DNA of 64,000 nt. Source: LSCE01 sp050485425 (lineage in GTDB: Bacteria > Pseudomonadota > Gammaproteobacteria > Nitrococcales > Aquisalimonadaceae). Below the pieces are notes generated by a model. It searched no databases. It was not told where the DNA came from and saw nothing but the letters and a program-made list of their open reading frames with translations. This document shows positions 49,285-57,532 of this stretch, piece by piece. The stretch is from contig JBJHBJ010000005.1 in NCBI GenBank assembly GCA_050485425.1, positions 62,001-126,000 on the forward strand, in the 5' to 3' direction. A program made the translations under genes and the position numbers. The stretch's first letter is position 1; each line of letters starts with the position of its first letter.

Positions 49285-50444
49285 GCTGCCGACCCCTCCG
49301 TCGTCGTGGGTTCGCGCAACGGGGTCTGGAACACGTCGTAGGCGAACACCCAGGACGGATCCTCGTCGAAGCGCAGCCAGGTATTGTTGTGGGAAACTGT
49401 CTGAACGCGGGACGTACGCTCGAAGCGGTTGGCGCGATAGAGCGCGAATGCCGTCTCGTAGTCATCCAGCCCTGCTTCGTCCAGGCAGCGGACCAGCATG
49501 GCCGCATCCTCGATGGCCATGGCCGCGCCCTGCGCCATATGCGGCTTCATCGGATGACAGGCATCGCCCAGCAGCACCATCCGGTTCCGGCTCCACAGGG
49601 GAAGGGGCTTGCGTTCCAGCAGGGGCCATTTGGTGACGTGGTCGGTGGCCTCGATCAAGGCTTGAACTTCCGGGTGGTAACCCTCGAACGCCTTTCGCAT
49701 CTCGTCCCGGCTGCTGTCCACCCAACTGGTACCATGCGGCCAATCCGGTTCCGGCACGCCGGTCACGTAGTAGTACTCCTCGCGAGCGCCGTCCACGTAA
49801 TACACCATCATGTGACGGTCGTCGGTCCACCATTTCACGCAGGCGTCCAGTTCCAGGCCGCTGGCACGCAGCCGCCGAGCGGATAACACCGCCCTGTGCG
49901 CAACGTACCCGCTGTAGATCGGGGCCTCCGGCCCCAGCAATGTCTCCCGAATTCGGGAATTGATGCCATCGGCACCAATGACGATATCCGCCTCGTCGGT
50001 GGATCCGTCGCTAAAGGTCAGCACGACGCGATCGCCCTCGTCCCGAACCTGATCGAGGCGCTTGCCGAACTGAATCGTGCTCTGGTCGATGGTGGAGACC
50101 ATCAGCCGATGCAGATCGCCGCGATGGACGGTCAGGTAGGAGGCACCGTATTCCTTCAGTGCAAAATCACCCAGGGGGACGCGTGCATCATAGGCTCCGG
50201 TGAAACCGTCTCGGCTGAACCAGTGATCCGGATGGGAGCCATCCGCGTTCAACCTGTCCTCGATCCCGAGCCGACGCATCACCTTCATGACGTTCGGCCC
50301 AAGATGAATTCCGGCACCCAGCCGGTCGATCTGGGGAGCCTGCTCGAAAACCTTGGTCCGGTAGCCGGCCTGCTGTAGCAGCGTAGCGGCGGCTGCGCCG
50401 CCCAGGCCGGCACCAACCACGGCGATGGTGGGCTGATGCGTCAT
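49281..50444 (-). CDS. nicC: 6-hydroxynicotinate 3-monooxygenase NicC
   Basis: This 387-residue class A flavoprotein monooxygenase has the FAD motif VVGAGLGGAAAATLLQQAGY, the DG motif DIVIGADGINS, and the GD segment MVLLGDACHPMKPHMAQGAAMAIEDA (key residues GDACHP). It carries out decarboxylative hydroxylation of 6-hydroxynicotinate to 2,5-dihydroxypyridine with NADH and oxygen. It is first in the nicCDEF operon, divergent from nicX. Salicylate hydroxylase-like enzymes are close relatives, but the neighbours fix the role. Confidence 0.92.
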   Translation of the reverse strand: MTHQPTIAVVGAGLGGAAAATLLQQAGYRTKVFEQAPQIDRLGAGIHLGPNVMKVMRRLGIEDRLNADGSHPDHWFSRDGFTGAYDARVPLGDFALKEYGASYLTVHRGDLHRLMVSTIDQSTIQFGKRLDQVRDEGDRVVLTFSDGSTDEADIVIGADGINSRIRETLLGPEAPIYSGYVAHRAVLSARRLRASGLELDACVKWWTDDRHMMVYYVDGAREEYYYVTGVPEPDWPHGTSWVDSSRDEMRKAFEGYHPEVQALIEATDHVTKWPLLERKPLPLWSRNRMVLLGDACHPMKPHMAQGAAMAIEDAAMLVRCLDEAGLDDYETAFALYRANRFERTSRVQTVSHNNTWLRFDEDPSWVFAYDVFQTPLREPTTTEGSAA

Positions 50445-50768
50445 CGTGCGTTCCTCATGTTAGTCATCACCTTTGAAGCGCCATCACGGACATGCTGTAT
50501 CTCTCACCTTTTTTGAGGGTATACACCATTTATTTGTCGGTCAACAAAGGACGCACAACCAGCAGCCAACACAAAAACACATGAAGAAAATAATGTTTTA
50601 TTAATTTATTTCATTGGTTTATGTTGCATGACCTATACTGCTTGCAGTATGACGATGGCTGATGCTATACATAGGAAAACGTGGATATTTAAACGTATGC
50701 ACCTATTTTGTGCGACGCATCATTAAGCGCACTCAATAAGGGCGGATTTGTAACCAGGAGCCGGAGCC
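50445..50768. promoter_or_regulatory. nicC-nicX divergent control region
   Basis: A 324-bp AT-rich gap that must hold promoters for both nic operons. It contains a 16-bp palindrome (50635-50650) and two copies of a 9-mer: GTATACACC at 50519-50527 and GTATGCACC at 50695-50703. Related copies lie at 57093 (reverse) and 57235 upstream of the Rieske gene. GTATAC-type cores are common in GntR/FCD operators. No regulator gene is adjacent, unlike nicR in Pseudomonas putida. Confidence 0.55.
50635..50650. promoter_or_regulatory. 16-bp perfect palindrome in the nic control region
   Basis: ATACTGC-TT-GCAGTAT lies about 118 bases before nicX and 190 before nicC. The symmetry suggests a dimeric repressor or activator site. 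It is unlike the 9-mers in the same region, so two regulators may act here. Confidence 0.5.
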
Positions 50769-51866
50769 ATGCCCGTCAGCCAGACAGAACTGACCCAGAT
50801 GTTCGAGCACGTGCTACGCCTGTCGAAGGTGGACGAAACCCAGAGCGTGGCGGTTCTGAAGAGCCACTACTCAAATGAGCGCAGCGTGGCCGCTGCCATG
50901 GACGCCGCCCAGAGACTCGGCGCGAAGGTCTACGGGGTGGATCTGCCCGCCTTCAATCACGAAAAGGCCATGGGAAACGACCTCACGGCCTATGTCGGCC
51001 ACACCGCACTTACCAACCACCCCGCGGCGCAACAGGCACTGATGGCCGCCGACCTGGTGGTGGACACGATGATGCTTCTGCACTCCCCGGAGCAGGAGGC
51101 CATCCTGAAGTCGGGCACACGGATTCTGCTGGCGGTGGAACCGCCGGAAATGCTTGCCAGGATGTTGCCCAATGAAGAAGACAAGGCGCGCGTCGTGGCG
51201 GCGCAGCGCATATTCGAACAGGCCCGGACCTTCAAGGTCACCTCGAAGTCGGGCACGGATTTCTCGGCGGAACTGGGACAATATCCCATCGTCACCGAGT
51301 ACGGTTTCTCCGACGAACCCGGCCGCTGGGACCACTGGCCCAGCGGCTTTCTTTTTTCCTGGCCCAACGAGGGCACGGCTAACGGGAAGCTGGTGCTTGA
51401 TATCGGCGACATCATGCTTCCCTTCAAAATGTACATCCGCGACCAGCCCGTGACCCTGGAGATCCGCGACGGCTTCATCACGGAAATCCGCGGCGGTTTC
51501 GAAGCCGAGTATTTGCGCGACTACATGCGCTACTTCGACGACCCGGACGTGTACGCCATCTCCCATATCGGCTGGGGTTTGCAGCCCCGCGCCCAGTGGA
51601 CTGCGCAGAAGCTGCACGACAAGAATGACGCCATCGGCATGGATGCACGTGCGTTCTACGGCAACTTCCTGTTCTCCACCGGCCCCAACACCGAGGTCGG
51701 CGGCCCGCGCAACACCCCGTGCCACATGGATATTCCCCTGCGCAACTGCAGCGTCTACCTGGACGACAAGGCTGTAGTACTGGACGGAGATGTGGTCGCA
51801 CCCGAAGAATCACGGGTCACAGCGCGAAGCATGCCGAACACCTCGCAGAAGGCCGTCAACGAGTGA
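50769..51866 (+). CDS. nicX: 2,5-dihydroxypyridine 5,6-dioxygenase NicX
   Basis: A 365-residue mononuclear iron dioxygenase of the M29-peptidase-like fold (also called DUF6282/leucyl aminopeptidase-like). It opens the ring of 2,5-dihydroxypyridine between C5 and C6, giving N-formylmaleamate. The iron ligands reported for Pseudomonas NicX are one Glu, one His and one Asp; here candidates are E in GGFEAEYL, H in the CHMDIPL block, and D in the same block. AGGAG precedes the ATG. It leads the rightward nic operon and is divergent from nicC. Confidence 0.92.
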   Translation: MPVSQTELTQMFEHVLRLSKVDETQSVAVLKSHYSNERSVAAAMDAAQRLGAKVYGVDLPAFNHEKAMGNDLTAYVGHTALTNHPAAQQALMAADLVVDTMMLLHSPEQEAILKSGTRILLAVEPPEMLARMLPNEEDKARVVAAQRIFEQARTFKVTSKSGTDFSAELGQYPIVTEYGFSDEPGRWDHWPSGFLFSWPNEGTANGKLVLDIGDIMLPFKMYIRDQPVTLEIRDGFITEIRGGFEAEYLRDYMRYFDDPDVYAISHIGWGLQPRAQWTAQKLHDKNDAIGMDARAFYGNFLFSTGPNTEVGGPRNTPCHMDIPLRNCSVYLDDKAVVLDGDVVAPEESRVTARSMPNTSQKAVNE

Positions 51867-51928
51867 TCCGGCTTGACGCGCGATTCGTTCTCTAACCCAC
51901 ATCGCGCAGCCACCGGGAGACAGCCACT

Positions 51929-52402
51929 ATGGGCAAACCGATCACGCTCAGGGTCAACGGCGAGACGCACACGCTGGAGCTCTCGCCCGACACGCCTCTG
52001 CTTTACGTGCTGCGCAACGACCTAATGCTGAACGGCCCCAAATATGGCTGTGGCCTTGGCGAATGCGGTGCCTGCACCGTGCTGGTGGGCAACTACGCGG
52101 CGCGCTCCTGCGTCCTGCCCATCGGCAAGGTCGGGGACCGCCCCGTCACCACGCTGGAGGGCCTCGGCACCGCGGACCGGCCCGACCCGGTACAGCAAGC
52201 TTTCATTGAAGAACAAGCCGCCCAGTGCGGCTATTGCCTGAACGGCATGATCATGACCGTCAAGGCTTTGCTGCTACACGAACCGAACCCCGACGAGGAG
52301 CGCATCAGGCATGCGCTGCGGCACAACCTGTGCCGTTGCGGCACGCATCTGGAGATCATGAACGCGGCCCGCCGCGCCGCCGCCCAGGAGTGCGGACAGT
52401 GA
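51929..52402 (+). CDS. nicA: Nicotinate dehydrogenase small [2Fe-2S] subunit NicA
   Basis: A 157-residue ferredoxin-type subunit. The plant-type cluster is bound by GCGLGECGACTVLVG with its fourth Cys in AARSC. The second cluster is bound by QCGYCLNGM and HNLCRCGTH. It passes electrons from the molybdopterin site to the haem domains. The gene is followed by the NicB-like gene, whose GTG overlaps its stop. It is the only such subunit in the window, so it is the likely partner of both large subunits. Confidence 0.93.
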   Translation: MGKPITLRVNGETHTLELSPDTPLLYVLRNDLMLNGPKYGCGLGECGACTVLVGNYAARSCVLPIGKVGDRPVTTLEGLGTADRPDPVQQAFIEEQAAQCGYCLNGMIMTVKALLLHEPNPDEERIRHALRHNLCRCGTHLEIMNAARRAAAQECGQ

Positions 52403-55275
52403 GCGGCGGCGCCACCCCGCTGCGGCCGGAAACGGACAATGAACCACTTTACGGGGTGGTCATTCGCCCTCCGAACTACGGCCTGGCTGATGGCCGCTTC
52501 CACGCAGACATCTTGTCCGCAGTTACACGAGAACCAACGACCGCCGGTGTCCGGCTGATTACCCGAGGGGCGTTCGTTGGCCTGGTCGCCGATCGTCCTG
52601 AACGGGCCCGCCAGGCAGCCCGGGAGATACGACTGCAATGGCGCAGCACAGCCAAGACCTCCCTCGACACCGCTTCAACGGCCTTGGAGCAACAAACCGA
52701 ACTCGCCAGGAATACTGGCGGAGAAGTCGTTCGCGGTCGCTACGCCTGGCCCAACCGCATGCGCTGGGGCTTGCATCCGGGCTGGATCACCGCTCAATAC
52801 GGCCCCGGAGGACTAACCGTCTGGGCGGATTCCCAGGCACCGGAACTGCTCCGCGCAGAACTGGCCATGCTCTGCGAATTGGACCGGGAACGCATTACGC
52901 TCATAGGAAAAACAAGTAACGGCCTCATTCGCGACTGCGTCGACGATGCCGCAGCGGATGCCGCACTCATGGCTCGGGCCGTGAACGGCACGGTCAGGGT
53001 CAGGCTGTCAGCGGATTACGCGCGCGATGTCGCTGCGCTCGGAGGCGGGCAATGCCTGGACTTCTCTGCGACAACCTCCAGCGATGGCGACATCATCACC
53101 TACCAGTGCAAACAGCAACAGCCCGGCAATTATGCCCCCGTGCTGGCACTACTGCTGGCCGGCGACACCGGCAAACATCCTCACTCCGCAAATCACGAGA
53201 ACCGCGCATCAACGCCTCCGTACCATTTCAGACAGAGTCGGATAGCTCTGCGGGATGGCGACGAGGCCTGGTATCTGCCCGAACTGGATGGTGTGCAGCA
53301 AACTTTCGCGCGCGAGTCATTTATCGACGAAGTCGCGGAAGCCATGAATACGGACCCGGTCGCCCTGCGCCGGCGGCACCTGCGGGACGAACGCGGCTTG
53401 GCACTGATCGAATCGGTAAGCCGGCGCGCCGCCTGGCAATGGCCACCTGACCGCGACAGACGCAACACCAAACAGGCCAAGGTGCGGGGCAGCGGTTTCG
53501 CCTATGGCCACACCCCGGACCGCGCCGGCGAATTGGAGCACGGAACACGCTCAGCCTGGATTGTGGACCTGGAAGTGGACACCATCACGGGCGACGTAAA
53601 ACTCACTCGCCTTGTGGTCGGCCAGGACGACGGCAGAGAGGCGGATCAGGAGGCGCTGAAACAGCAACTCCAGGAGCAGCTCCTGGGACAGCGCCGGCAA
53701 CTGTTGGCATCGCATGATGCGGTCGACGCATGGCCCTTGCACACAAAGCCCCACGAGACGGAACCGCAGACAACCCTCCCCGCAAGGCCGGCCCAATTGC
53801 CGGAGATCATCGCACTAACTCCCGAGGCATCGCCTGCTTCGCCTCCTGCCCGAATCGCCACGACCACGCTGGAACCGGGTGTCGCCGCGATCGCCAACGC
53901 GCTGCACGACGCCACGGGGGAACGCTTTCGGCAACCGCCATTCACGCCGGAACGAATCAGGGCTGCTCTTCAGGGCAGCCGAAAAGAACGAAGCCGACAC
54001 CGCCGTTGGCCATATTTGCTTGGTGCCGCCACCGCAGCCGCCGTGGTGACCACCGCCTTTCCCTGGAAGCCGGCCATGGACCCGATCAGCCGGCCCCCGG
54101 CAAACCTCTATTCCGAGGAAACCATCGAGCGCGGCAGACTGGTGGCATCGGCCAGCTTCTGCATGGAATGCCACACCGCGCCCGGAGGCAGGACCAACGC
54201 TGGCGGGCGGGAGTTCGACACACCCTACGGCAAGCTATACAGCACCAACATTACGCCGGATGAGGACACCGGTATCGGCCGATGGTCCTACAGTGCGTTC
54301 GAACGGGCAATGCGCCAGGGCGTAAGCCGCGATGGCCGCCATCTGTACCCGGTGTTCCCATACACGGCGTTCGCCGGAATGAGCGACACGGACATGCAGG
54401 CACTGTACGCCTATCTGATGGCGCAACCCGCCGAACCAAACGAGACGCCGACCGCGGAAATGGCCTTCCCCTTCGGCTTTCGCTCCCTGATGGCGGGCTG
54501 GAACGCGGTTTTCCACGATGACAGCCGCTTCGTGCCCGCCCCGGACAAATCACCGGTATGGAATCGCGGCGCCTACCTGGCGGAGAGCATGGCGCATTGC
54601 AGCGCCTGCCACACACCAAGAAACGCCGTGGGTGCGGAAAAAGGCGGTTTCGCGAGGCTCGGCGGTGGGCTCGTGGACGGATGGGAAGCACCGCCGCTGA
54701 ACACGTTGTCACACGCGCCGGTTCCGTGGACCGAGGAAAGTCTTTATCAATACCTCCGCGAAGGCTACGCGGACCACCACGGCGTGGCTGCCGGCCCCAT
54801 GGCACCCGTGGTGGAAGGCCTGCGAGAGCTGCCGGACGAGGACGTCCGCGCGATTGCCGTATACACCGCCTCTCTGATGGAACCGGCCACACCCGAAACG
54901 CCGACCGTCCAAGCCCGACCCAGCGTCGAGGACAGTCCATTGAAGATTGCTGCGGGCGAACGCGTCTTCCAGGGAAGTTGCGCCGCCTGCCATGACAGCG
55001 GCGGCGCACCGTCGATAACCGCCGCGCACACCTCCCTGGCACTGAACAGCAACCTGCACAGCCCGCTTCCGAACAACACCATTCAGGTAATCCTGCACGG
55101 CGCGAACGTGCCCGGCTCCACGCTGGCAGACATGCCCGGATTCGCGGACAGCCTGAATGACGATCAGGTCGCCAGCCTGCTGGCCTACCTGCGCCATCGG
55201 TTCGCCCCGGACAAGCCGGCGTGGACCGACACCACCTCAACCATCCGCGAACTACGAACCAAGGGCACACATTAG
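52399..55275 (+). CDS. nicB: NicB-like hybrid subunit: truncated molybdopterin domain, membrane helix, three haem-c sites
   Basis: The 958-residue protein has three parts. Residues 1 to about 520 resemble a molybdopterin dehydrogenase large subunit but begin at the a/b-hammerhead-like GVVIRPPNYG segment, lacking the first ~210 residues (with the GHVDLGTGIRTALAQ-like block) found in the protein at 61659. The Cys/Arg block is TSNGLIRDCVDD against SGCYGRNCADD there, and the catalytic GVGES block is absent (TTLEPGVAAIANAL). Residues about 537-555 form a membrane helix after a basic patch (RKERSRHRR), so the C-terminus should face the periplasm. It holds C588-H592, C734-H738 and C861-H865 CxxCH haem sites. 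GTG start after AGGAG, overlapping nicA. Confidence 0.85.
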   Translation: MSGGATPLRPETDNEPLYGVVIRPPNYGLADGRFHADILSAVTREPTTAGVRLITRGAFVGLVADRPERARQAAREIRLQWRSTAKTSLDTASTALEQQTELARNTGGEVVRGRYAWPNRMRWGLHPGWITAQYGPGGLTVWADSQAPELLRAELAMLCELDRERITLIGKTSNGLIRDCVDDAAADAALMARAVNGTVRVRLSADYARDVAALGGGQCLDFSATTSSDGDIITYQCKQQQPGNYAPVLALLLAGDTGKHPHSANHENRASTPPYHFRQSRIALRDGDEAWYLPELDGVQQTFARESFIDEVAEAMNTDPVALRRRHLRDERGLALIESVSRRAAWQWPPDRDRRNTKQAKVRGSGFAYGHTPDRAGELEHGTRSAWIVDLEVDTITGDVKLTRLVVGQDDGREADQEALKQQLQEQLLGQRRQLLASHDAVDAWPLHTKPHETEPQTTLPARPAQLPEIIALTPEASPASPPARIATTTLEPGVAAIANALHDATGERFRQPPFTPERIRAALQGSRKERSRHRRWPYLLGAATAAAVVTTAFPWKPAMDPISRPPANLYSEETIERGRLVASASFCMECHTAPGGRTNAGGREFDTPYGKLYSTNITPDEDTGIGRWSYSAFERAMRQGVSRDGRHLYPVFPYTAFAGMSDTDMQALYAYLMAQPAEPNETPTAEMAFPFGFRSLMAGWNAVFHDDSRFVPAPDKSPVWNRGAYLAESMAHCSACHTPRNAVGAEKGGFARLGGGLVDGWEAPPLNTLSHAPVPWTEESLYQYLREGYADHHGVAAGPMAPVVEGLRELPDEDVRAIAVYTASLMEPATPETPTVQARPSVEDSPLKIAAGERVFQGSCAACHDSGGAPSITAAHTSLALNSNLHSPLPNNTIQVILHGANVPGSTLADMPGFADSLNDDQVASLLAYLRHRFAPDKPAWTDTTSTIRELRTKGTH

Positions 55276-55348
55276 ACCGAAACAACCGAAGGCGTTCACT
55301 AGGGGTGGGCAGCTCGCGTCGGGCAGCCCGAACAATGAGGTATATCGC

Positions 55349-55531
55349 ATGGCAGAAAACAAGTGGCTGATTTTCTGGGTCTTTCTGATATTCATCAGTT
55401 ACCTCGTGCCGTACACGGTACTGCGCGAGGTGCAGGCCTGGTGGGGGGCGTTCCTGTTCTGGAACGTCATCGGACTACTGGTGATCCTGGCCAACTACCA
55501 GATCACCCGTGACTGGGAGGACGACCAATGA
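55349..55531 (+). CDS. Small membrane protein, DUF3311-like symporter partner
   Basis: A 60-residue protein with two hydrophobic spans (about 5-25 and 30-50) and an acidic C-terminus (DWEDDQ). It lies directly before a sodium:solute symporter gene and overlaps it by 4 bp. This is the usual position of DUF3311-type small partners of SSS symporters. The start at 55349 follows TGAGGT. Its role may be assembly or stability of the symporter. Confidence 0.7.
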   Translation: MAENKWLIFWVFLIFISYLVPYTVLREVQAWWGAFLFWNVIGLLVILANYQITRDWEDDQ

Positions 55532-57027
55532 GCGCCGCAGCAATCTGGTGGGGGATCGCAATCTATCTGGTCATCGCCGTACTGGTCGCCATCCTCGCCC
55601 GTCGGGGTAAATCGACCGATATGTCCTCCTACTTCCTGGGCAACAGGAAGATGAACGGACTGGTATCAGCGATGAGTTACAGCGCAACAACCTACAGCGC
55701 ATTCATGATGGTCGGGCTGGCTGGCCTCACCTACGCCGGCGGCGTGGGGGCCCTGGGCTTCGAGATCATTTACTTCGCCGGCGTTTCGTTGATCGCAATT
55801 TTCGGTCCGAAGTTCTGGCGGGTCGGCAAGAAGTTCGGATTCGTCACTCCCAGCGAGATGCTCGGTCATCGCTACGGCAGCAAATGGGTTGCAGTAGTCA
55901 TCGCGGTGTTCAGCTGCGTGTTCCTGATTCCCTACGCGGCGGTGCAGCTCACCGGCATCGGTTATCTGATGAGCGGCATGACCGATGGCGCCATTCCTTT
56001 CACGACCGGGGTCATGCTGGCAACGGGGATAGCGATCGTTTTTTCCTACATTGCAGGCATCCGGTCGGTCATGTGGACGGATTCGCTGCAGGCCGTACTG
56101 ATGATCGTCGCATCCACGCTGGTTGCCATCGTGGTCTTGTCGCACCTGGGCGGATTCCAGGGCCTGTTCACGACACTGGAAACGAATGCGCCAGCCTCTC
56201 TGACGGTACCCGGGCCCGGTCTGTTCAGCTTCATCACATTCCTGGGTCTCACCATACCCTGGTTCTTCTTCTGTCTGTCCAATCCGCAGGTAAGCCAACG
56301 GCTGTTCATGCCCTCCTCGCTGAAGTCCATGCGACAGATGCTCATGGGCTTCCTCGCGTTCGGATTCATCTACACGCTGATCTCGGTGCTGTGGGGGTTT
56401 TCCGCGCTGGCGGCATTCCCTGATCTGGATCGCGCCGACATGGCCACGTCGACGCTGCTCTCCTCCGACATGGTTCCACCCGTGCTGGGGGTGGCGGTCA
56501 TGATCGGCATTATGGCGGCAGCCATCTCCACTATCGACTCGATCATGCTGACGCTGTCGTCGATGTTTGCGCGTGACGTCTACGGCAACCTGACTGCAAA
56601 ACCGAGCGAACAGACCCAGCTCACGGTGGGCAAGGTTGTCATTCCGGTGATTGCCGTCATGGCCTGGGCCTTCGCCCAGTTGCAGCTTGACCTCATCGCC
56701 GTGCTGTCGGTCGCGGCATCAGCCGGGCTCGTTGTGATCGTGCCCGCCATCGTCGGCGCCTTCTACTGGCGGCGCGGCACCGTTCCCGGCGTCGTGGCCA
56801 GTGTCGTGGGTACCGGTCTGTTCGTGCTCTACGTCCAAGCGACGGGTAATTCCTTCATGGGTCTGCCGGCCGGTGTGCTGGGACTACCCGTGGCCACTAC
56901 GCTATTCGTCGGCGTAAGCCTGCTGACCAAGGCACCGGCGGAAGTGGATGAAGCGTTCATCCCCCGCCGGGCAAGTGGCAGTAGCAGCACCAGTCAACAG
57001 ACCGCACGCGAAGCAGCGACACCGTAA
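55528..57027 (+). CDS. Sodium:solute symporter (SSS) family protein
   Basis: The 499-residue protein has 13 predicted spans. It shows SSS features: YFLGNRKMNGLVSAMSYSATTYSAFMMVGL near the N-terminus, GYLMSGM, and the middle LTIPWFFFCLSNPQVSQRLF block. It is coupled to a 60-residue partner and sits in the nic operon after the NicB-like gene, so uptake of nicotinate or a related pyridine carboxylate is the natural inference. In Pseudomonas that role is given to NicT, an MFS protein, which is absent here. Confidence 0.85.
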   Translation: MSAAAIWWGIAIYLVIAVLVAILARRGKSTDMSSYFLGNRKMNGLVSAMSYSATTYSAFMMVGLAGLTYAGGVGALGFEIIYFAGVSLIAIFGPKFWRVGKKFGFVTPSEMLGHRYGSKWVAVVIAVFSCVFLIPYAAVQLTGIGYLMSGMTDGAIPFTTGVMLATGIAIVFSYIAGIRSVMWTDSLQAVLMIVASTLVAIVVLSHLGGFQGLFTTLETNAPASLTVPGPGLFSFITFLGLTIPWFFFCLSNPQVSQRLFMPSSLKSMRQMLMGFLAFGFIYTLISVLWGFSALAAFPDLDRADMATSTLLSSDMVPPVLGVAVMIGIMAAAISTIDSIMLTLSSMFARDVYGNLTAKPSEQTQLTVGKVVIPVIAVMAWAFAQLQLDLIAVLSVAASAGLVVIVPAIVGAFYWRRGTVPGVVASVVGTGLFVLYVQATGNSFMGLPAGVLGLPVATTLFVGVSLLTKAPAEVDEAFIPRRASGSSSTSQQTAREAATP

Positions 57028-57532
57028 AACCGTCACGTCCTTAAGCATGTTGACCAGCGGTCATGAGCAACAGGTTCATGGCCGCTTTTTATGGTGTATA
57101 CGTTTTAAACAAAAATTTAGAATATGAAAAGTCACCGATTCAAAGCCAAAAAATAATATTAAGCTATTGTTATATAATATAATTTATAAAACATCAGAGA
57201 CCATCAACATAACACCCCACTCCTCTTTTCTAGTGCATGCACCATTAATGCGCAACTGTCGTCTCGCTTGCACCGTAGCGAATCAGAGCCCACGCCGTTG
57301 AAATCATCCTCTGTCGGTCCACCTCCGCCCAGGCGTTTCAATCGGCAGCACAAGGACGCGCAACATATTGCTTTCAATTACTTTTTTACTTTCTTTTCCA
57401 GCTTGCAGAAAGCCTTCCAGGCAAGCTGCCGATCAGCGTTGATCAGGCACAGAATGTGCAGTGTACGTCATAACGTCGCTGCGACTCTCCGGCGGCGCCA
57501 GGATCCAACTTCTGAAACGAAGGAGCCGAGGC
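57028..57532. promoter_or_regulatory. 505-bp AT-rich intergenic region before the Rieske gene
   Basis: No gene is seen here. After the symporter stop comes a GGTGTATAC site (57093-57101, reverse copy of the nic-region 9-mer), then an AT-rich stretch around 57110-57200 (runs such as TATAATATAATTTATAAAA) suitable for promoters, then GCATGCACC (57235-57243). The drop in GC against neighbours marks a boundary between the nic operon and the Rieske-tct operon. A promoter here probably drives the Rieske and tct genes. Confidence 0.5.

Noticed and set aside
52225..52398. Upstream in-frame extension of the NicB-like gene
   Set aside because: The extension overlaps nicA in another frame and reads as non-homologous sequence; the GTG at 52399 has a ribosome site and matches the homologous start of the domain.
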